Shown one piece after another: positions 21,536 through 35,433 of a stretch of 64,000 bases of DNA. Both the position numbers and the translations under genes were made by a program. The first letter of the stretch is position 1. Each line of letters begins with the position of its first letter. Under the pieces are notes generated by a model. The model had not been told where the DNA came from, did not search any database, and worked only from the letters and a program-made list of their open reading frames with translations. Source of the stretch: Hirundichthys speculiger (taxonomy: Eukaryota > Chordata > Actinopteri > Beloniformes > Exocoetidae); assembly GCA_018398805.1 (NCBI GenBank), contig JAGFBZ010000814.1, positions 682,001 through 746,000 of the forward strand, in the 5' to 3' direction.

Positions 21536-22100
21536 TTCCGTTGTGACGTGAAGTTAAAAACTTGTTAATTATAATCTCTCAGAGAACAATTAGTACAGAA
21601 GTGGTGCATATACACTCATGTATAAAATAATCCCAGTGTTTAAAAAAAAAAAAGTGAAAAGCTCCAAATCCTTAGAGCTTTTTATTTCCACTCATGCAAA
21701 TGTGTTTGGAGTCCTCCCATTTTGTTCCAAATCAAAACATTAAGAAAAATGTATTACATTTCTTATTACTTTACAGAAAGTGAAGAAAAAGGGAATATGG
21801 GCATTTCATGAAAAATAGTGTTTGCATTTTTTTTTTTAAAAGCTCAAGCATTTACTGTACAGTATAAACTGAAAAATGTCTAAGGTTCATCTTTTCTGTG
21901 AATCACTGAACTAATATGTAGTTGTTTCTTTATCACGTCTGTGTTGCATGGAGTCAAACGATTTGTGGCACCTGTGAACAGATATTCCGGCCCAGGATGA
22001 TTGGACTACATTCCACAATTCCAATACAATTTTTTTTTTAAACACGCCGGTCTTATTCTGAATACAGCTGTGTGGCTAATTTATTCTTCCGAGCCGCCGC
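21536..22100. other. sf3a1-tbc1d10a intergenic spacer
   Basis: This short AT-rich spacer has several A or T runs and no visible gene. CpG frequency rises from about 22,080 into the tbc1d10a leader. Confidence 0.6.
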
Positions 22101-22581
22101 TAGGGGTAACCATAACATTGTTTAGATAAAACCAAACTAGTACTGAAGACGGAGTTGCTGTTCGAGTCACAAATCTGTCCGCCAGCAGTCTGGATGGAGG
22201 AACAGCGAGCCACGCTTGTGTCAGTTTAGAGCATAAAAACAGCCAATTAACCAGCTGACGTAGTTTGTTAGTGGCTCTCTACGATAATATAGCGTTAGCG
22301 AGTAGACGATAGTTAAGTAGTTTTGGTTCGAACAGTTTAGGCTAACTTTACGTTAGCAGCTAATGTTAAATCAGACTCAGGTTAACCGCGCTAGCTAACG
22401 CATAGCTGTTTGATGTGGCGCGACAATAGACGCATGAAAAAACTTTCAGGGAGAACGATAGTCGGAAAGTCAGGGTTCGTGTCTAGAAATCATGGCGTCG
22501 ATGCAGTTTGATTGACTTTGAGCTGTCAACAAGCTCGCTGACGTTAGCTATCCTGGCTAGCCAGCTAGCTCTGCCACCACA
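22100..22581 (+). promoter_or_regulatory. tbc1d10a: tbc1d10a promoter and 5' UTR
   Basis: The sequence is relatively CpG-rich (GAGCCGCCGC, GTCCGCCAGC, AACCGCGCTAGC, GTGGCGCGAC) and leads without a needed acceptor into the first coding exon, whose ATG has a good context (CCACAATGG). An upstream out-of-frame ATG at 22,491 precedes the main start. No TATA box is evident. Confidence 0.4.
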
Positions 22582-25500
22582 ATGGCCAAAACAGAGAACG
22601 GCCGTCAATTATTGGACACGGGGAGCATCAGGACAATTAGCAGCAGTCACATTGACGACGAAAGCTCTTTGGGGTCGGATTCAGAAATCAACGGCTTCAC
22701 CAGCGACAGGCAAACTGATAAATATGGATTTATTGGTGGAGCGCAGCAGCACTCGGAAGCTTCGTAAGTTTGCTTCAGCCCAATAATGATTCATTCTCAG
22801 TGACTGCAACTTTTGTTGTTTTGCCAGCTTACTCTGCTAACAAAAAATGCGGCTGGCGTGATCCGCTTACAAACCAATTTGTCAGCAGGGTTATAGTGTT
22901 GGAGATTAATATAATTATAAGTCAGGATGCTGATGTGAATTCGACGCCTCTGAACAAACAGAACTCCCAACCAGCTGCGTGGCACCAGGCTTTTCATGCC
23001 CACTGTTTACCATTTGGCGCATTAAACATCACAGAAAGAGGCATGTAGATGAAGATGGATCGATAACTACCACCATAGCCCTTTTAATTTCGCCTTGTCA
23101 TGTTAAAACATCTGTTATTTGCTACATACACTTTTTGTAGAGGAGGTTGGAAGATCACGTCTGGATGACGCGTTTTTAATTCAGAAATTGTCTATATATA
23201 GCTTCTTTTTTTTTCAAGACGACTCTTTCTTTCCTTTTTATTGAAGGCCTGAAGCCCACATGAGAGTACGAAAATAGTGGAAGGACAGAGTGAAATTTGT
23301 GCCAAGCACCGGTTGGCAAGGAGTTTCCTGTTTTTTGGAGATTTTTGGCAGACTTGGAGCCACCAGCTCCGGTGCCCTCTTAGAGGGCCTCTTCTGGCAT
23401 GGTCCTCTGGATGGTCTCAAACTCAGGGTGTAGCTTACACTGCTTGGCAATGGACGTAACTCATCGTTGTTTAAGACTTTTGAAAGCCAAATCTAGATTA
23501 CAACATCTTGTACTCATCTACAACTGTTACCCTACTGTATTCACAGAGAGAGGGCTGGTCTGAAAAAAGAAAAAAAAAGCCAGCTCTTTGAGGACATTGT
23601 AACCCTGCAATTACAGGCTTGTGGCAATGAGATAATTACATACCTCAGTAAAGCACCAGGCCTCTGTGTATTTGACTTAACTACTTCTTCTTTTTCTGTC
23701 GGATAATATAATGGGAATTTTGCTTGCATGAAAATATTTTGCAGTTAAATTGTATCATAAAACAGACTCGTCCTGACACTGTTGGTTCAAACAGGCTTTA
23801 TTAACATGAGCCGCATCCAGTTTGTACCCACTCATTTCTGATTATTGACTCATTAAAAATAAATGATGGCTACAGACAAATTTGATGCCATGTGCAGAAA
23901 GATAAACAGTCCTTTATTTCTTGTTTTTGTTGCACTTAACAGCCTCTGACAGTCCAATGTGAAGCTATATTTTTAATTTAATTAATTCCATTTCACAGCA
24001 ATGGCCTACACCTACAGAAATAACTTCTGGTCAGTCTTATGTACTTGAGTGGGGATTTAAAGTCTGAAGTGATATTTTGTATCTTTTCTCCACCGTGTTA
24101 TCAGAGCTCAGGATGTTCCTCCAGAGGTGCTCAGGCAAAGGGAGGTGAAATGGCTGGACATGCTCAACCACTGGGACAAGTGGATGATCAAGAGATTTGA
24201 TAAGGTCAGCACCAAGTGTTACTAAAACAAACTGTCAAGCGGAGTATTTTTATATCTTACTTATTATTTTTTTTTATTACTTTTAAAAACTTTTTAAACT
24301 TCATTACTGTCATCTCCAGGAAGCATATTTTCAGTTCCGAATAGCTAAATAGACAGGATCAAACAATGTAAATGGCATTGCTTCAAGTATTTACATGCAC
24401 AAGAGAGAGTCTTTGTTTGCACATTGTTTGCAGATCCACTTGTCTAGCAAGTTCTGTGTGAAATGTTTTCATCAATTCAGCACAGAGCTGTAACTTCAAC
24501 TTATTTCCTCAAGTCAGAAGCAAGCCAGGACACAACCCATTGCTTTATCCCCACAGTGTACCATGTGACAAATTGACAGTCTCAGATTCAGGGTGGGGTT
24601 GTAAGGACTGTAATAAAGGTACAGCAACTATAAGCAAAAGATGCACCAAAGCGTAATGTCAACTTTTAGAAACTTAAGGGACGACACAGAAAATGCAGAA
24701 GCAAGAAGTTTTCATTTGACATTCTCTGTATGATAAATGTCAGGGTTTATAGTCGCATATTGCGCTTTTGGTGATTGTTAAACTAAATGTAATAATAACA
24801 CTCAAAAATTGTAGATCCCTGAAGAATTGTTTAGGGGTCACATCAGGAAGAGTAAAAAAGATTCCTGAAATGTAATGCAACAAACCAACCTTAATATCTG
24901 TGAAATGTGTACCTCAGATTCAGTAATGTGTTGCATAAACGGTGGATTGGGACTGTCGTGAAAGATTATATCTGCTGCTTTTGGAGACATGCTTAAGGTT
25001 AAGTTCTGTACCAGTACTGGTACTGCGTTTGGCCCCAGCATTCCCTTTCCACATTTAGAAGCCAAGTATAAAAGGGGTTTTCTTGAAAAACAGTGCTTTT
25101 ATGTCCTTTCCCTAAAGAATCCTCTTCATAACTTGTATGCTGTTTATGCAGTCAGAGCTTAGATTCCCTGTAAATCCTTCAGGGTAAAATTCTAAATGAG
25201 GCCACAAAAAAGGTGTGTCATATACCTTTCTCATTAGTTTTTATCACCACATTTTAGTGAACTTAAATATTTAACAACCCCAAATTACACATTGCATTAC
25301 ATATTTGCTGTCAGTCTCAAATATCAATGTTAGCATCTCAGCTATTAGCTTGTCTTTTGGTTACACCTAAAGGTTTTTTTCATTTCCCTTTTTTATCCTT
25401 TACATTTATACCTCACTATAATGAAGCATTATGAGTGCAAAAGTGTTGTAATAATTGCTGTGCCCAGTTAATGTTAACGTGTGCTTGTAAATGTGAGCAT

Positions 25501-26131
25501 TTTAGTGTATTGAGTTAGGCAATCATTCAAAAGAAAGATGGAACTAATACTGATTGTCAGGTCCTTCCCTTTTAACATGGACAGTATGTTAGATTTTTCT
25601 AACCATCGTATCAGCTTGTGAAACCATTGTCAAACTTGCCCCTTGGCATACTCTTTAATGCTCTTTGTTTTGTATAACTCTACTCTTGTGTGGATCAGGT
25701 GAGACTGCGATGTCAGAAAGGAATCCCTCCCGCCCTCCGAGGCCGTGCATGGCTCTACTTATCAGGAGGGAAGGTGAAGAAAGAGCAGAACCAAGGAAAG
25801 TTTCAGGTCAGACAGCTTCTTCTTTCACTTCCTACATTCAGCTCTGTTGTTGTTTTATTTGGGAGTCATTTCATTTTAGAATTTCGTTTTGAAATTGTTA
25901 CTGAAACTGTGGTCTTGCTCTGGTGTTACCATCTTGGTTGCGAGGAAACCTGATATGTTGGATTTGTTTTTGTTTTTTCATAGATTTTGGAGCCAGTTTG
26001 CGTTGTCGTACAATATAAAAGAAGCTGTAGCTTGACTCTTTCACTCAGCACTCAAGTGCACATATTGGGGCATAATGGGTTAAAATCTGAAAAAACAAAA
26101 AAAACAAAACAATATATATATATATATAGAT

Positions 26132-26210
<79 letters not shown>

Positions 26211-29200
26211 CATTATAGGATTAGAATTTAAAAGAAATTATAAAATCCTATCAAACATAATCTCCAAAATTTTATTTAAAGGCACATTACCCTCAATTGT
26301 ATCATTAATGCAGTAAAGAAATTCAACATGTCCTCCGTGTGTTTTTTCAGGAGTTGGATAGTCAGCAAGGGGAGCCCAAATGGCTCGATGTGATTGAGAA
26401 GGACCTCCATCGACAGTTTCCCTTTCATGAGATGTTTGTGTCGCGAGGAGGACATGGGTAAGTTCCCTGATGTAATGTGCTGCTACACTGAAAGTGCCAT
26501 ACTAAACATGTCATTTCTCTAAATGTTGTGCACATGCTCTATACAGGCAGCAGGATCTGTTCCGTGTTCTTAAGGCCTACACTCTGTACAGACCAGAGGA
26601 GGGATACTGCCAGGCTCAGGCTCCTATTGCTGCAGTGTTGCTCATGCACATGCCTGCTGAGGTTTATATGTTTTCTTTTCCCCTTCATCACAGAACAAAC
26701 ATGCACACATCAACTGTCATCTGTGGTGTAGATCCTTAACTTGAAAGTATCAAATCTTTGTTAATACAGTGTATATGTGTGTGTCCAGCTTTGGAAGATT
26801 ATATCAGCCATAGTGACTACAGAAAACCTAGAATAATTCCTGTGTCATAGTTCTGTGTAGAGTGTCATTATGTGTGTAAGTATTATTTTTGTATGCATGT
26901 TGTTGTATTTCAATCTATAGTTTTTTTTTTTTTTTTTTTCATATTGTCTGGTAATGTTTAACTTTGATCTTTCTTTCTGATGAAGCCAGTGAGACAGTCT
27001 TAACTAAATACATTATCAGGAAAGTCTTGATGATAATTATTTTAAATGTAAACAAACTGCATTGACAGTAAATATGAAGTCACAGTACAGTTGACACTGT
27101 TGCCCTTCTGTCAAGCTTATAGTAGATGCTTTTTTTTTTTCAGGCAGGGTTTTGTTATATTTCCAGGTGTTAATAGTAATCTCAAACCTTTCATAGCCTC
27201 ACTTCATCATACTCCCACCTAAATGCGTAAGTGTCAGGAAAATTCATTCATTCTGATGGTCCAATACAGATTCATGACAAATGTGCAATCTGTCTGAACT
27301 GGAAAAATGCATCTTGTTTTCATATGAGCAGTGTTGTTTTGTTTTTTCTTTTTTTTTTTTTTTTTTGACCATCAAGAGTTTGATGCTGTGTGGCGGATTT
27401 CCCACAGTTTTGACTTGTCAAGGAGACAATTTGTTAACTGCTTTGCCAAGACTGAAGCACATGGCCTTCTGTTTTTGAGACCATCCATACCATGTTTTAG
27501 TAGCACAGACACTGTGGCCTCAACCCCTGTTTTTACTGAATCATAGCTTGTCACTGATCTTTGTGCGGTGTTTTCCATTGTCGAGAAGTAACAAACTTGG
27601 ATTTGCTTTTTTCTCTTTTTTTTTTAATTTTCAGTTCCCATCATAGTGCTTTTCTGCGTCGAGCCACAGTGTCCACATAACTGCAGCCTGTACATTAAAA
27701 ATGAATGATGCTCATAGGTTATTTTGTTAGCCGTTTCATGCAGTTACTCAGTTTTACTTTATCAATTTCATTCACTACTGTTGCACTCAGTCTATTCTGT
27801 GGGGATTGCATATCAATTTTTTAAAGAGGAAATATTATTCTTGTCAATGTAGAAATAATGCAATTAGTATGGAGTAAAACAGTCTTGAATCATTTGAAAT
27901 TTGATATTGCACAGGATTGAACTCTCTTCAGTCTTAGATAATAAAAGCGTAGAGAATAATGACGATTTGGACACCTACTTGCCCATATCCTAAAGTAATT
28001 CAGGTTGGCCATTATGGTTGAATAAAACCCATGTCTGTATTTGTGACTTTCCATTTATGGTCAAAGTCAACATTTCTAGTGTTATTAAACTTCCATGAGA
28101 GCAGAGACATGTTATCTAAAACTATCAGTGATTTTCCTTACATCATCTGTATTCGTTTTCACAGGATGCTTTCTGGGGACTGGTCCAAATCTGTGAGAGG
28201 TATCTTCCTGGCTACTACAGCCCTGGCCTGGTGAGACTGAGGGGAGGGGGCAAAAATGAATGAATGCATCCACAATGACATCACCCAGTGGTAGAGATGC
28301 TTAGTGGATATTATATTTGACTTTTCATACGCACTAACTAGGTTCTTTCCATGGTTACAGTTCTACTGGAATATGTTAACTACACAGCTAAACTGTTGAA
28401 TTTATTCTTGTTACATGAGGGCAAGCTGTTACAATATACAGAGTGACAATTGTAGCATTGCAACTAGTAATAGTATGTCTTTTGATACCAACATTTATTC
28501 ATGGCTTATGTCTTTACCCAGTTACATGATAAATACAAATGTTTATTTAATTTACTTTGTCACTATTCATTATTGTATTATGAAAGTAATTTAAAAACAG
28601 AGCTTGAAAATAAGATCAAAAAAAAAAAAAAGTGCTTTAGGGAAGTGCATTATATTTGGGCTGGATTAAATGAATGGTTAGATATCCATATATGCATCAG
28701 GTTTCTGGCCCTGACAAAGTGCAGTGATTTTATCGTCTCTGTTATCGTCTCTTTCAGGAAGCTATACAGTTGGATGGAGAGATTCTGTTTGCTCTGCTGC
28801 GACGCATTTCCCCGCTAGCCTTCCGACATCTGGAGAAACATAAGATCGACCCAATCCTCTACATGACTGAATGGTTTATGTGTGCCTTTTCCAGAACCCT
28901 GCCCTGGGCATCTGTGTTGCGTGTCTGGGATATGTTCCTTTGTGATGGTAACAATAGCTTTTTAGTACTTAGCCTCAACCACTACCAGATATTATAGAAA
29001 AGCGAAATGTGAAAATATTCTTGCCTTAAAGCTCACTTGTATCATTTCCCTCCCTCCTTTAGGAGTCAAAATAATCTTTCGAGTAGGTTTGGTACTACTT
29101 AAATGTATGTTGGGGACCCGTGAAAAGCTGAAAGCCTGCCAGGGTTTGTATGAGACCATGGAGCTCCTCAGGGCCATAGATCCTCGATACATGCAGGAGG

Positions 29201-30048
29201 GCTTCCTCGTGCGAGAGGTAAGAGCAAAAATATTTGCCAAATGTGCTGAGGAAAGGTACCATATTGGCTCGAACATAGGACGATATTTTATTCTAGAAAT
29301 CATATTCTCAAAAAGTCAGTGGGAGTTCACTCTGCTAGAAGGTCTGTTAGTGAAGTACTGTTGGACATGCAATTCTGGCCTTTGATCTTAATTACAATTA
29401 TAATCTTGTTCTACAATTTAAATTCTCACATTTTTGTTCAGTTTGACTTTTTCTAGGGGTATTAGAACCGAAGCGCAAGCTTCTCATATTTCAGGGTGAC
29501 TTTTCACAATAGCACAGATAAGTGATAGATAAGTCATCAATCATGCAGTGTTGTGGTACCACTCAGTCAGGCGACAAAAAGGAAATGCGCTTCTCCAGTC
29601 AAGCTTGATGTCACATGTTGTATGAGCTTCATTTGAATAAATAACAATAGTTAGTTGCCTTTTTTTATTTCAAGCAGGAGTAGTAATGCATATTCCCCCC
29701 CCAACATCAGAACAGTTGTTTGTAATGGCTGGATATCATGTTAGATAAAAAATAAGTGCTTGCATTTGTAGCCAAGAGGGTAGTAGAAAGTGAGAGAGCA
29801 AATAAGACTGACAATACACAGTCAAATTGACCAGGACACTGGGTGTTCAGTGTCTGATACTCTATTAAACTTTGTAAGCGTCTCTGTCTCCTCTAACAAT
29901 GACCTTCTTATGCTGGGCGGTCTTGACTGTGGGTGATGGTGCATCCACAGTAGCCGAAAGACCTTTTGGCATTTACTGAGAAATGTAACGCAATGGTCAA
30001 ACATTGAAGAAATACATTTCCCACAAGGGCTGTTGTAGCTTTGCATGA

Positions 30049-30081
<33 letters not shown>

Positions 30082-30673
30082 ATTTTGATCTTTAGGAGGC
30101 CAGTTGTGAACTAGTGATAGAGAGATAGATGTGTATAATCTTTTTTTTTTTTTTTTCCTTTTGCAGATTCTCGAAATTCCAGTGACAGCACGAGACGTAG
30201 AGAGAGAGCATCACAGCCAGCTAAAACGTTGGAAGAAAAACCGGGGAGAGTTAAATTTCCGACCACCTCCAAGGATGCATGGTGCTCGGATCGTCATGTT
30301 GGCTGAGCCACCCAGGCGCCAAGACCTGCAGCAGAACCCCACTATTGTTCTAGAGGCATCTCAACCCACAATGCAACTGAAGAAAGGCAAAGAGGAGAGG
30401 AAGAGCAAGAAGAAGAAGAGCATGAAGAAATCCCAGCCCATTGAGGAAATCCCTAATCCGTACCCGCTTCTCAGTGACCCACCTCCTCCACCTTCAGATC
30501 CACCTGCCCCACCTCCAGGCAGCAGTGCAATGCCAGAGAAAATTCCACAAACTGAAACAAACTCACCTCACCAGCAGACAGCACCTCCTATAGACCTTCC
30601 TGCTGCCAAAGAATCCGCTCTTCAACAATCAACACAAAGCCTTAGCAGCACAGAGCAGGATACATACCTGTAG
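22582..30673 (+). CDS. tbc1d10a: TBC1 domain family member 10A (EPI64-type Rab GAP), nine coding exons
   Basis: Coding exons are 22582-22763, 24105-24204, 25699-25806, 26351-26457, 26547-26661, 28165-28230, 28758-28947, 29063-29217 and 30167-30673. All phases agree and give 509 aa (human 508). The start [15 protein letters not shown] and the block [12 protein letters not shown] match TBC1D10A. The TBC GTPase-activating domain runs from about residue 101 ([12 protein letters not shown]) to about 310. Both catalytic fingers are intact: Arg151 in IEKDLHR and Gln188 in YCQ. [12 protein letters not shown] and [11 protein letters not shown] motifs follow. The C-terminal third is low-complexity, with Lys clusters (KKKKSMKK) and Pro runs, and ends in EQDTYL, a PDZ-binding motif as in the human protein that binds EBP50 at microvilli. 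The expected role is Rab inactivation in membrane traffic and the cortical cytoskeleton. Introns carry TA and poly-T repeats. Confidence 0.95.
26111..26203. repeat. (TA)n microsatellite
   Basis: About 90 bases of interrupted TA dinucleotides lie in tbc1d10a intron 3. Confidence 0.95.
30051..30080 (+). repeat. poly-T run (30 T)
   Basis: Thirty T lie in the last intron of tbc1d10a. A second T16 run at 30,141-30,156 forms the polypyrimidine tract of the last exon's acceptor. Confidence 0.9.
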
Positions 30674-31191
30674 CTCTACTGCAGTGTGTGTATGTGTGTT
30701 TGTACACGTGTAGACAAAGCACCAGCACGCTTTGGTCAGCAGCCAGCCAGCCTTGCCAAAGTCTCTTACTGGCCAGCATCATTATAATTCTTATATTGAA
30801 CTTTTTTTTTTTTTTTTCCACTTTAGACCCACTTTTGCCCATGATATTACTAACATACACTAAGGCATCAGGGCTATTTGTAAAACTACTCAAAAGCTTC
30901 TGCCTTTTTTCAGTGTTAAGCTGATGTTGCTTTCTTCTTGACATCCCATTCACACCACAAGTCTTAATATCCTGTTTGCAATGGAGACAAGTTACCGAGT
31001 TGCTATTTATACGTTTGTGTAGGATTAATATGGGAACAATAAGGTGTCACAAGTTACACAATTTCTTCTGCCTTCCCTTTGAAATTCAACACTATTGAGT
31101 TGACTTAGTCATGTTGCACACCAGAAGTTGAATTTCTAACAGTCTGTGCTTTATAACCTCTCAGGCCATTAGAGTTCATCAGGTTTTTGGT

Positions 31192-31205
31192 CCACTAGAG
31201 GGCAG
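31192..31205 (+). promoter_or_regulatory. CTCF-like core motif
   Basis: CCACTAGAGGGCAG is a full match to the CTCF core consensus CCASYAGRKGGCA. A poorer relative (CCAGCAGATGGAGC, 32,615-32,628) lies 1.4 kb away in the same orientation. Both sit at the border between the gene-dense and gene-poor halves. Confidence 0.45.
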
Positions 31206-31869
31206 CCTCACACAGGTTCCAGCCTGTTACAAATGCTCGGAATTCCTTTTCCCTCTTATGATATATGATACAGAGTCCATCGCTCTCTATTGTGTTCAAG
31301 GTTTTACCAAATTGAGGAAGAATTTAGGAATGGAGCCTGTCGCCTGAATATGCCCTGCTGCTGTATAAATCATGTGGTCCAAACCCTGTATGAACTCTGA
31401 TTCTCACTGTGCCAGGCACCTCCAGCCACTTTCCAGCAGCAGTCATTTATAATGTTTAGACAGCAGAGAGGAGAACACTGAACATTCCTCCATGTATGAC
31501 ACATTCCTGACTTTCTAAAAGGTAATTAATTTAGTTACAGGCTCTTGCCAAATGTGGACCTGTATCATGTGCATATTTTGTCATGTGTTTCATGTCAAAA
31601 TGTGTACAGTGAATTACTACAAATCACCTAATGGTGCTGACTTTCCCCTTGGCACTACAATCTACTACTATCAATGAGATAAATGAGTTTAAAGAGTAAA
31701 AATCTTTTGCTAGAATTTCCAAAGCAGATCAAGACTTGTTACAAGATGACCGCTACCTGTGACCAGGCTTATTTGTGTGCACATTCTCTATGGTCAAGGG
31801 ATTTTGGGATTTCATCACTGGGAGATTAGTAGCACTTTTCTTTGGTCAACATATAGAGAGATTCAAGAG

Positions 31870-31903
31870 CCCCCCCCCCCCCCCCCCCCTTTTTTTTTTT
31901 TTT
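31870..31903 (+). repeat. C20-T14 homopolymer pair
   Basis: Twenty C are followed directly by fourteen T. This pure pyrimidine tract could form triplex structures and is prone to length error. Confidence 0.9.
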
Positions 31904-32821
31904 GTTTTTGTCATATTTTGACATAAGAAAAAACAATCTGCTTTTGTGTAAGTCTTTTGTCAACTTTCACCACAATAGTAAAGGGAGTTGTGACAAACAG
32001 CACACATGGATTGTGTTTCTGTTTAAAGGAAAAAAAATTAAGATGTTTGTGCTGTTAAGTTCTAAAAAGTATAAGGCTTAAAAGATAACATTTAACGAGC
32101 TGTCACACTTGAATGTGATAGCTGTTTAAATTGCTTGTTTTACACTTCTCACATTTCGCAATATAATTTAATGCTCTTTGTGTAGATAAGATCTGTAAAG
32201 ATAACAATTTGTTTCTTAAGAAATATATTTTTCACTGTATAATTCTATATTTTATTAAGCAGTTCAAGAAACATCAGAGGACATGTCTCTAAATCACCTG
32301 CAGCATAGGACAGTATATTTTGGATCAACATTTGTAGCGGTAGAAAGAATGTTGGTTAATCTGGAATTTAGTTTAACTTGGTAATATTTTAATCACTCTT
32401 TTCTCCTGTTTTTCTTCAAGTTAAACTGGTGCCACTATTAAAAAGTGGTATCATTTTACTATATACACTAGGATCATAAAAATGTGATGTTTGACAACCT
32501 CGGGGCTTCACTTTTCTTGCTACAAATAAACTTTTGGTTGGATGCAGCTTGAAACATTTCTGTTTTAGTAGTATTATTTTTGGCTTGCTACTTTTATGCA
32601 ATGTCTCGTGCTTGCCAGCAGATGGAGCACTGGGGTCATCACTTTAAAAAGAATAGTATGTTAAGATGTGAGTGACATGATGGATGACTGTGGCTTCAAA
32701 GATGTCTTGATTGCTGTAAATTCTTTTATATAATCCTGCACTGCAACACAGGACTTGGTGGTTACGTTAACAGTATATTCAATATGCCACAGCTAGGATT
32801 GTTGTTACAGCTCTACTTTTC

Positions 32822-32827
32822 AATAAA
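32822..32827 (+). terminator. tbc1d10a: tbc1d10a distal poly(A) signal
   Basis: The AATAAA in TTTTCAATAAAGCTCC is the strongest signal after the stop. An earlier AATAAA at 32,525 may give a shorter form. Confidence 0.5.
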
Positions 32828-32850
32828 GCTCCAAAAAATACATTTTATTG

Positions 32851-35387
32851 TTTAGTATCTTTTGTGCGGGCCAATATTTATCAGTAAAATCTACTTGTCA
32901 GTATAACTCAAAGTTGATGGTTTTATTTCTGAATAATTGAGAAGGCATTTATTATCAGTTCCTATTGGTTACAATTTCCACAAGTTTACCTTGCTCTGCA
33001 AAATTAATTAATCTTTTGATTATCATAAATGGATGAGAAAACTCTTTGTGTTCAATAACTGGAGTCACTTTCTGTTCTAATTATTGCTTTCGGAGGTGTT
33101 TTGTTTTTAGGTAGTGTTCATTTTAACTAAAGCTTTTTGGCCATAGGTTCAAAACTTGGAGAACAGCTCGATTAACAGCGAGGATCAGTTGCATTTCATT
33201 GTTGTTAGCAGCACAAAGGAACAATTTGGGTGCAGCAGTGTTGAATCTCTATCCCACACCAATGCCAGCTTGGATGATGACAGATCTGTGACGTGGTACA
33301 AAGTCTTCTCTAATGGGACTTCATGGACTGGTAGCTGTCTGAGCATTCTGGAAATTAAAAATTGTGTATCCAAAAGGAGGATTGCATCCACAAACCATCT
33401 GACCCCACAGCCTTTCTCTTAAGCTAAATGACTTCACCAGCATAGAGGTCATTCCTGCACCCTCTCCTCATTTAGACTAATAACTGGTTCCTATTCTTTT
33501 CTTAATTCACTGTTTGAACTGCAGAGTGCCTCTTTTCTGAACCTTGAGGTGTGGGATATCTGAAGTCTGCCTCTGGCATGAAAGAGTTCATTGCAAATTG
33601 CTGCCTTGATGACCTCAGTAAGCCAGTTGACTCTTTCCTAATCGTGCAGCAAGGTGTGGGCTGCAGCTGTTGACCTCAGGAGTTGATTAACAACGGCAGA
33701 TAGTTGCATGTTAGCTGGAAACTGTCCCTGTCTCAACCACTTTTCAATACATTTTATTTTGTCAACATCACAACTGTGAGCGTCCTAGAGGGTGCGTTCT
33801 GGTGGCTATTAATCATACTTGTGCACTGTGAAATGCCACCAAGACCATTAGAGACCATTATGGGATCCGATGATGTTTCCTCAAATGAGGCACAGCAACA
33901 GTTAATGGTCTCGGTCCCCGAGGAATGCATGCACTGTCACGCTTTCCCTCTTTCCATCGGACACCTGGTCCTCTTTCAGTGCCACCGTGCCATTTACATC
34001 TCAAAGGGGAATGACCAAGAAGGCTCTCTCTGTGCTCTCTTCCTAACTCCAGAAATGATCTGATTTATCTCTTCATCAACGGAAATATATGCCTTCAGAG
34101 TGCCATGCCACCTCTCTCATCCCCATCTAGCAGAGATGGGAGACTGAGCAGTAAAAAGAGAGACTTGTGATTTTTCGTGTGATCCCAGACCCGACGGACC
34201 CCTGTCACAGTGCTTGATTCATGTGGTGCCTGAGACTTTTCTCTCTGCTCCCAAGTTTAATGTGTTAAGTCGGGGGGGAGGTAGTGGTGTGGCGGGGCCA
34301 CGTAATGCAAAGCAAAAGTGTCTGTGTTCCTGAGGTATCCAGTTCCCACATTTGATGGAGCATGACAGGTTGGCTCGGGTTAGATTAAAAGGCCGCTGTA
34401 ACAAATATGAGGGCTGGCACCAGGATCATCTATGCAGGTGAACTTTTCATTGCAGAGAGAATAAAAAGTTATTTACAGCTCCAAGGGCATACATTAGTCT
34501 TTGTGGAAGAGGCATTAATAGTGCAGGGAATCCCTTCTAAGGCCAGGGTGGATAATTGAATCATTCTTGTGTTGTTTTTGTGTGGACCTCCTATGTTTGT
34601 GCACCAAAGTAAAAAGGCCTCACTTTTATGTTCCCCTTAGCAGCATAATTGAGTTCATTTCCACATCCAGACCTTCAGAACAAATCAACTCAATCTGCCT
34701 TTTATTTCTTTGGTGCACAATATTCTGAAAACTCATAGTCTGCCGTGTGCTCTCTTGCAGATTTTTCTGGATGGAAACAGCTCCCTTTCCAGACATAGCT
34801 TTATGAATGTTTTTCCACCCTTTGGCTCGTGAACTATTTAGGACTGTCTTGAACAGGGACTTCTGTTAAATGATGTTATGAATGCTTGTTAATGTTTTAA
34901 GCTTGGAGCAGTGCCTGCAGGCTCTGACATATGAAGGTCTGCCAACTTTGGAAATGTGCTTTTGGCATCTCTGCAGTTTCCATTATATCATTTAGCTTCC
35001 ATTTAGGGTCCACAAATGGCTGCGCATATGGATAATACTTAGATGGTAAATATAACGTGGAATAACACCGAAAGATTCTCATGGGTTCCTTTTAGCACTC
35101 TAGAATGTCATCATAGTCCTCATTCCAGCTTCTCCCAGTGGATATAGACCACTGCTTTAGGGACTGTATGAAAATGTTAAAGAGTGAGGAGGCAGTGCCA
35201 CTGAGTTCTTAAAAAAGCAAAGCTGACAGGTTCTTGATGTTAGTTTTAGACTGTCTGCTTAAGTTTGAAAACATTTCTTTATCCCTGATTAATTGTTACT
35301 CTTTACTGCACATAAAAAGAAATTTATCAAAAAAAAATCTTTGTTTTTCTAAATTCTTTTGTACAATGTTCAAGGAAAATAAATATA

Positions 35388-35433
<46 letters not shown>

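Larger units (their letters stand above)
30674..32850 (+). other. tbc1d10a: tbc1d10a 3' UTR
   Basis: This is non-coding sequence from the stop to the last strong poly(A) signal. It includes an alternative AATAAA at 32,525-32,530, a C20/T14 run at 31,870-31,903 and a CTCF-like motif at 31,192-31,205. The UTR length (about 2.2 kb) is inferred. Confidence 0.5.

Noticed and set aside
33156..33422. 88-aa plus-strand frame just after tbc1d10a
   Set aside because: No homology is recognised; a chance frame is the simplest explanation.
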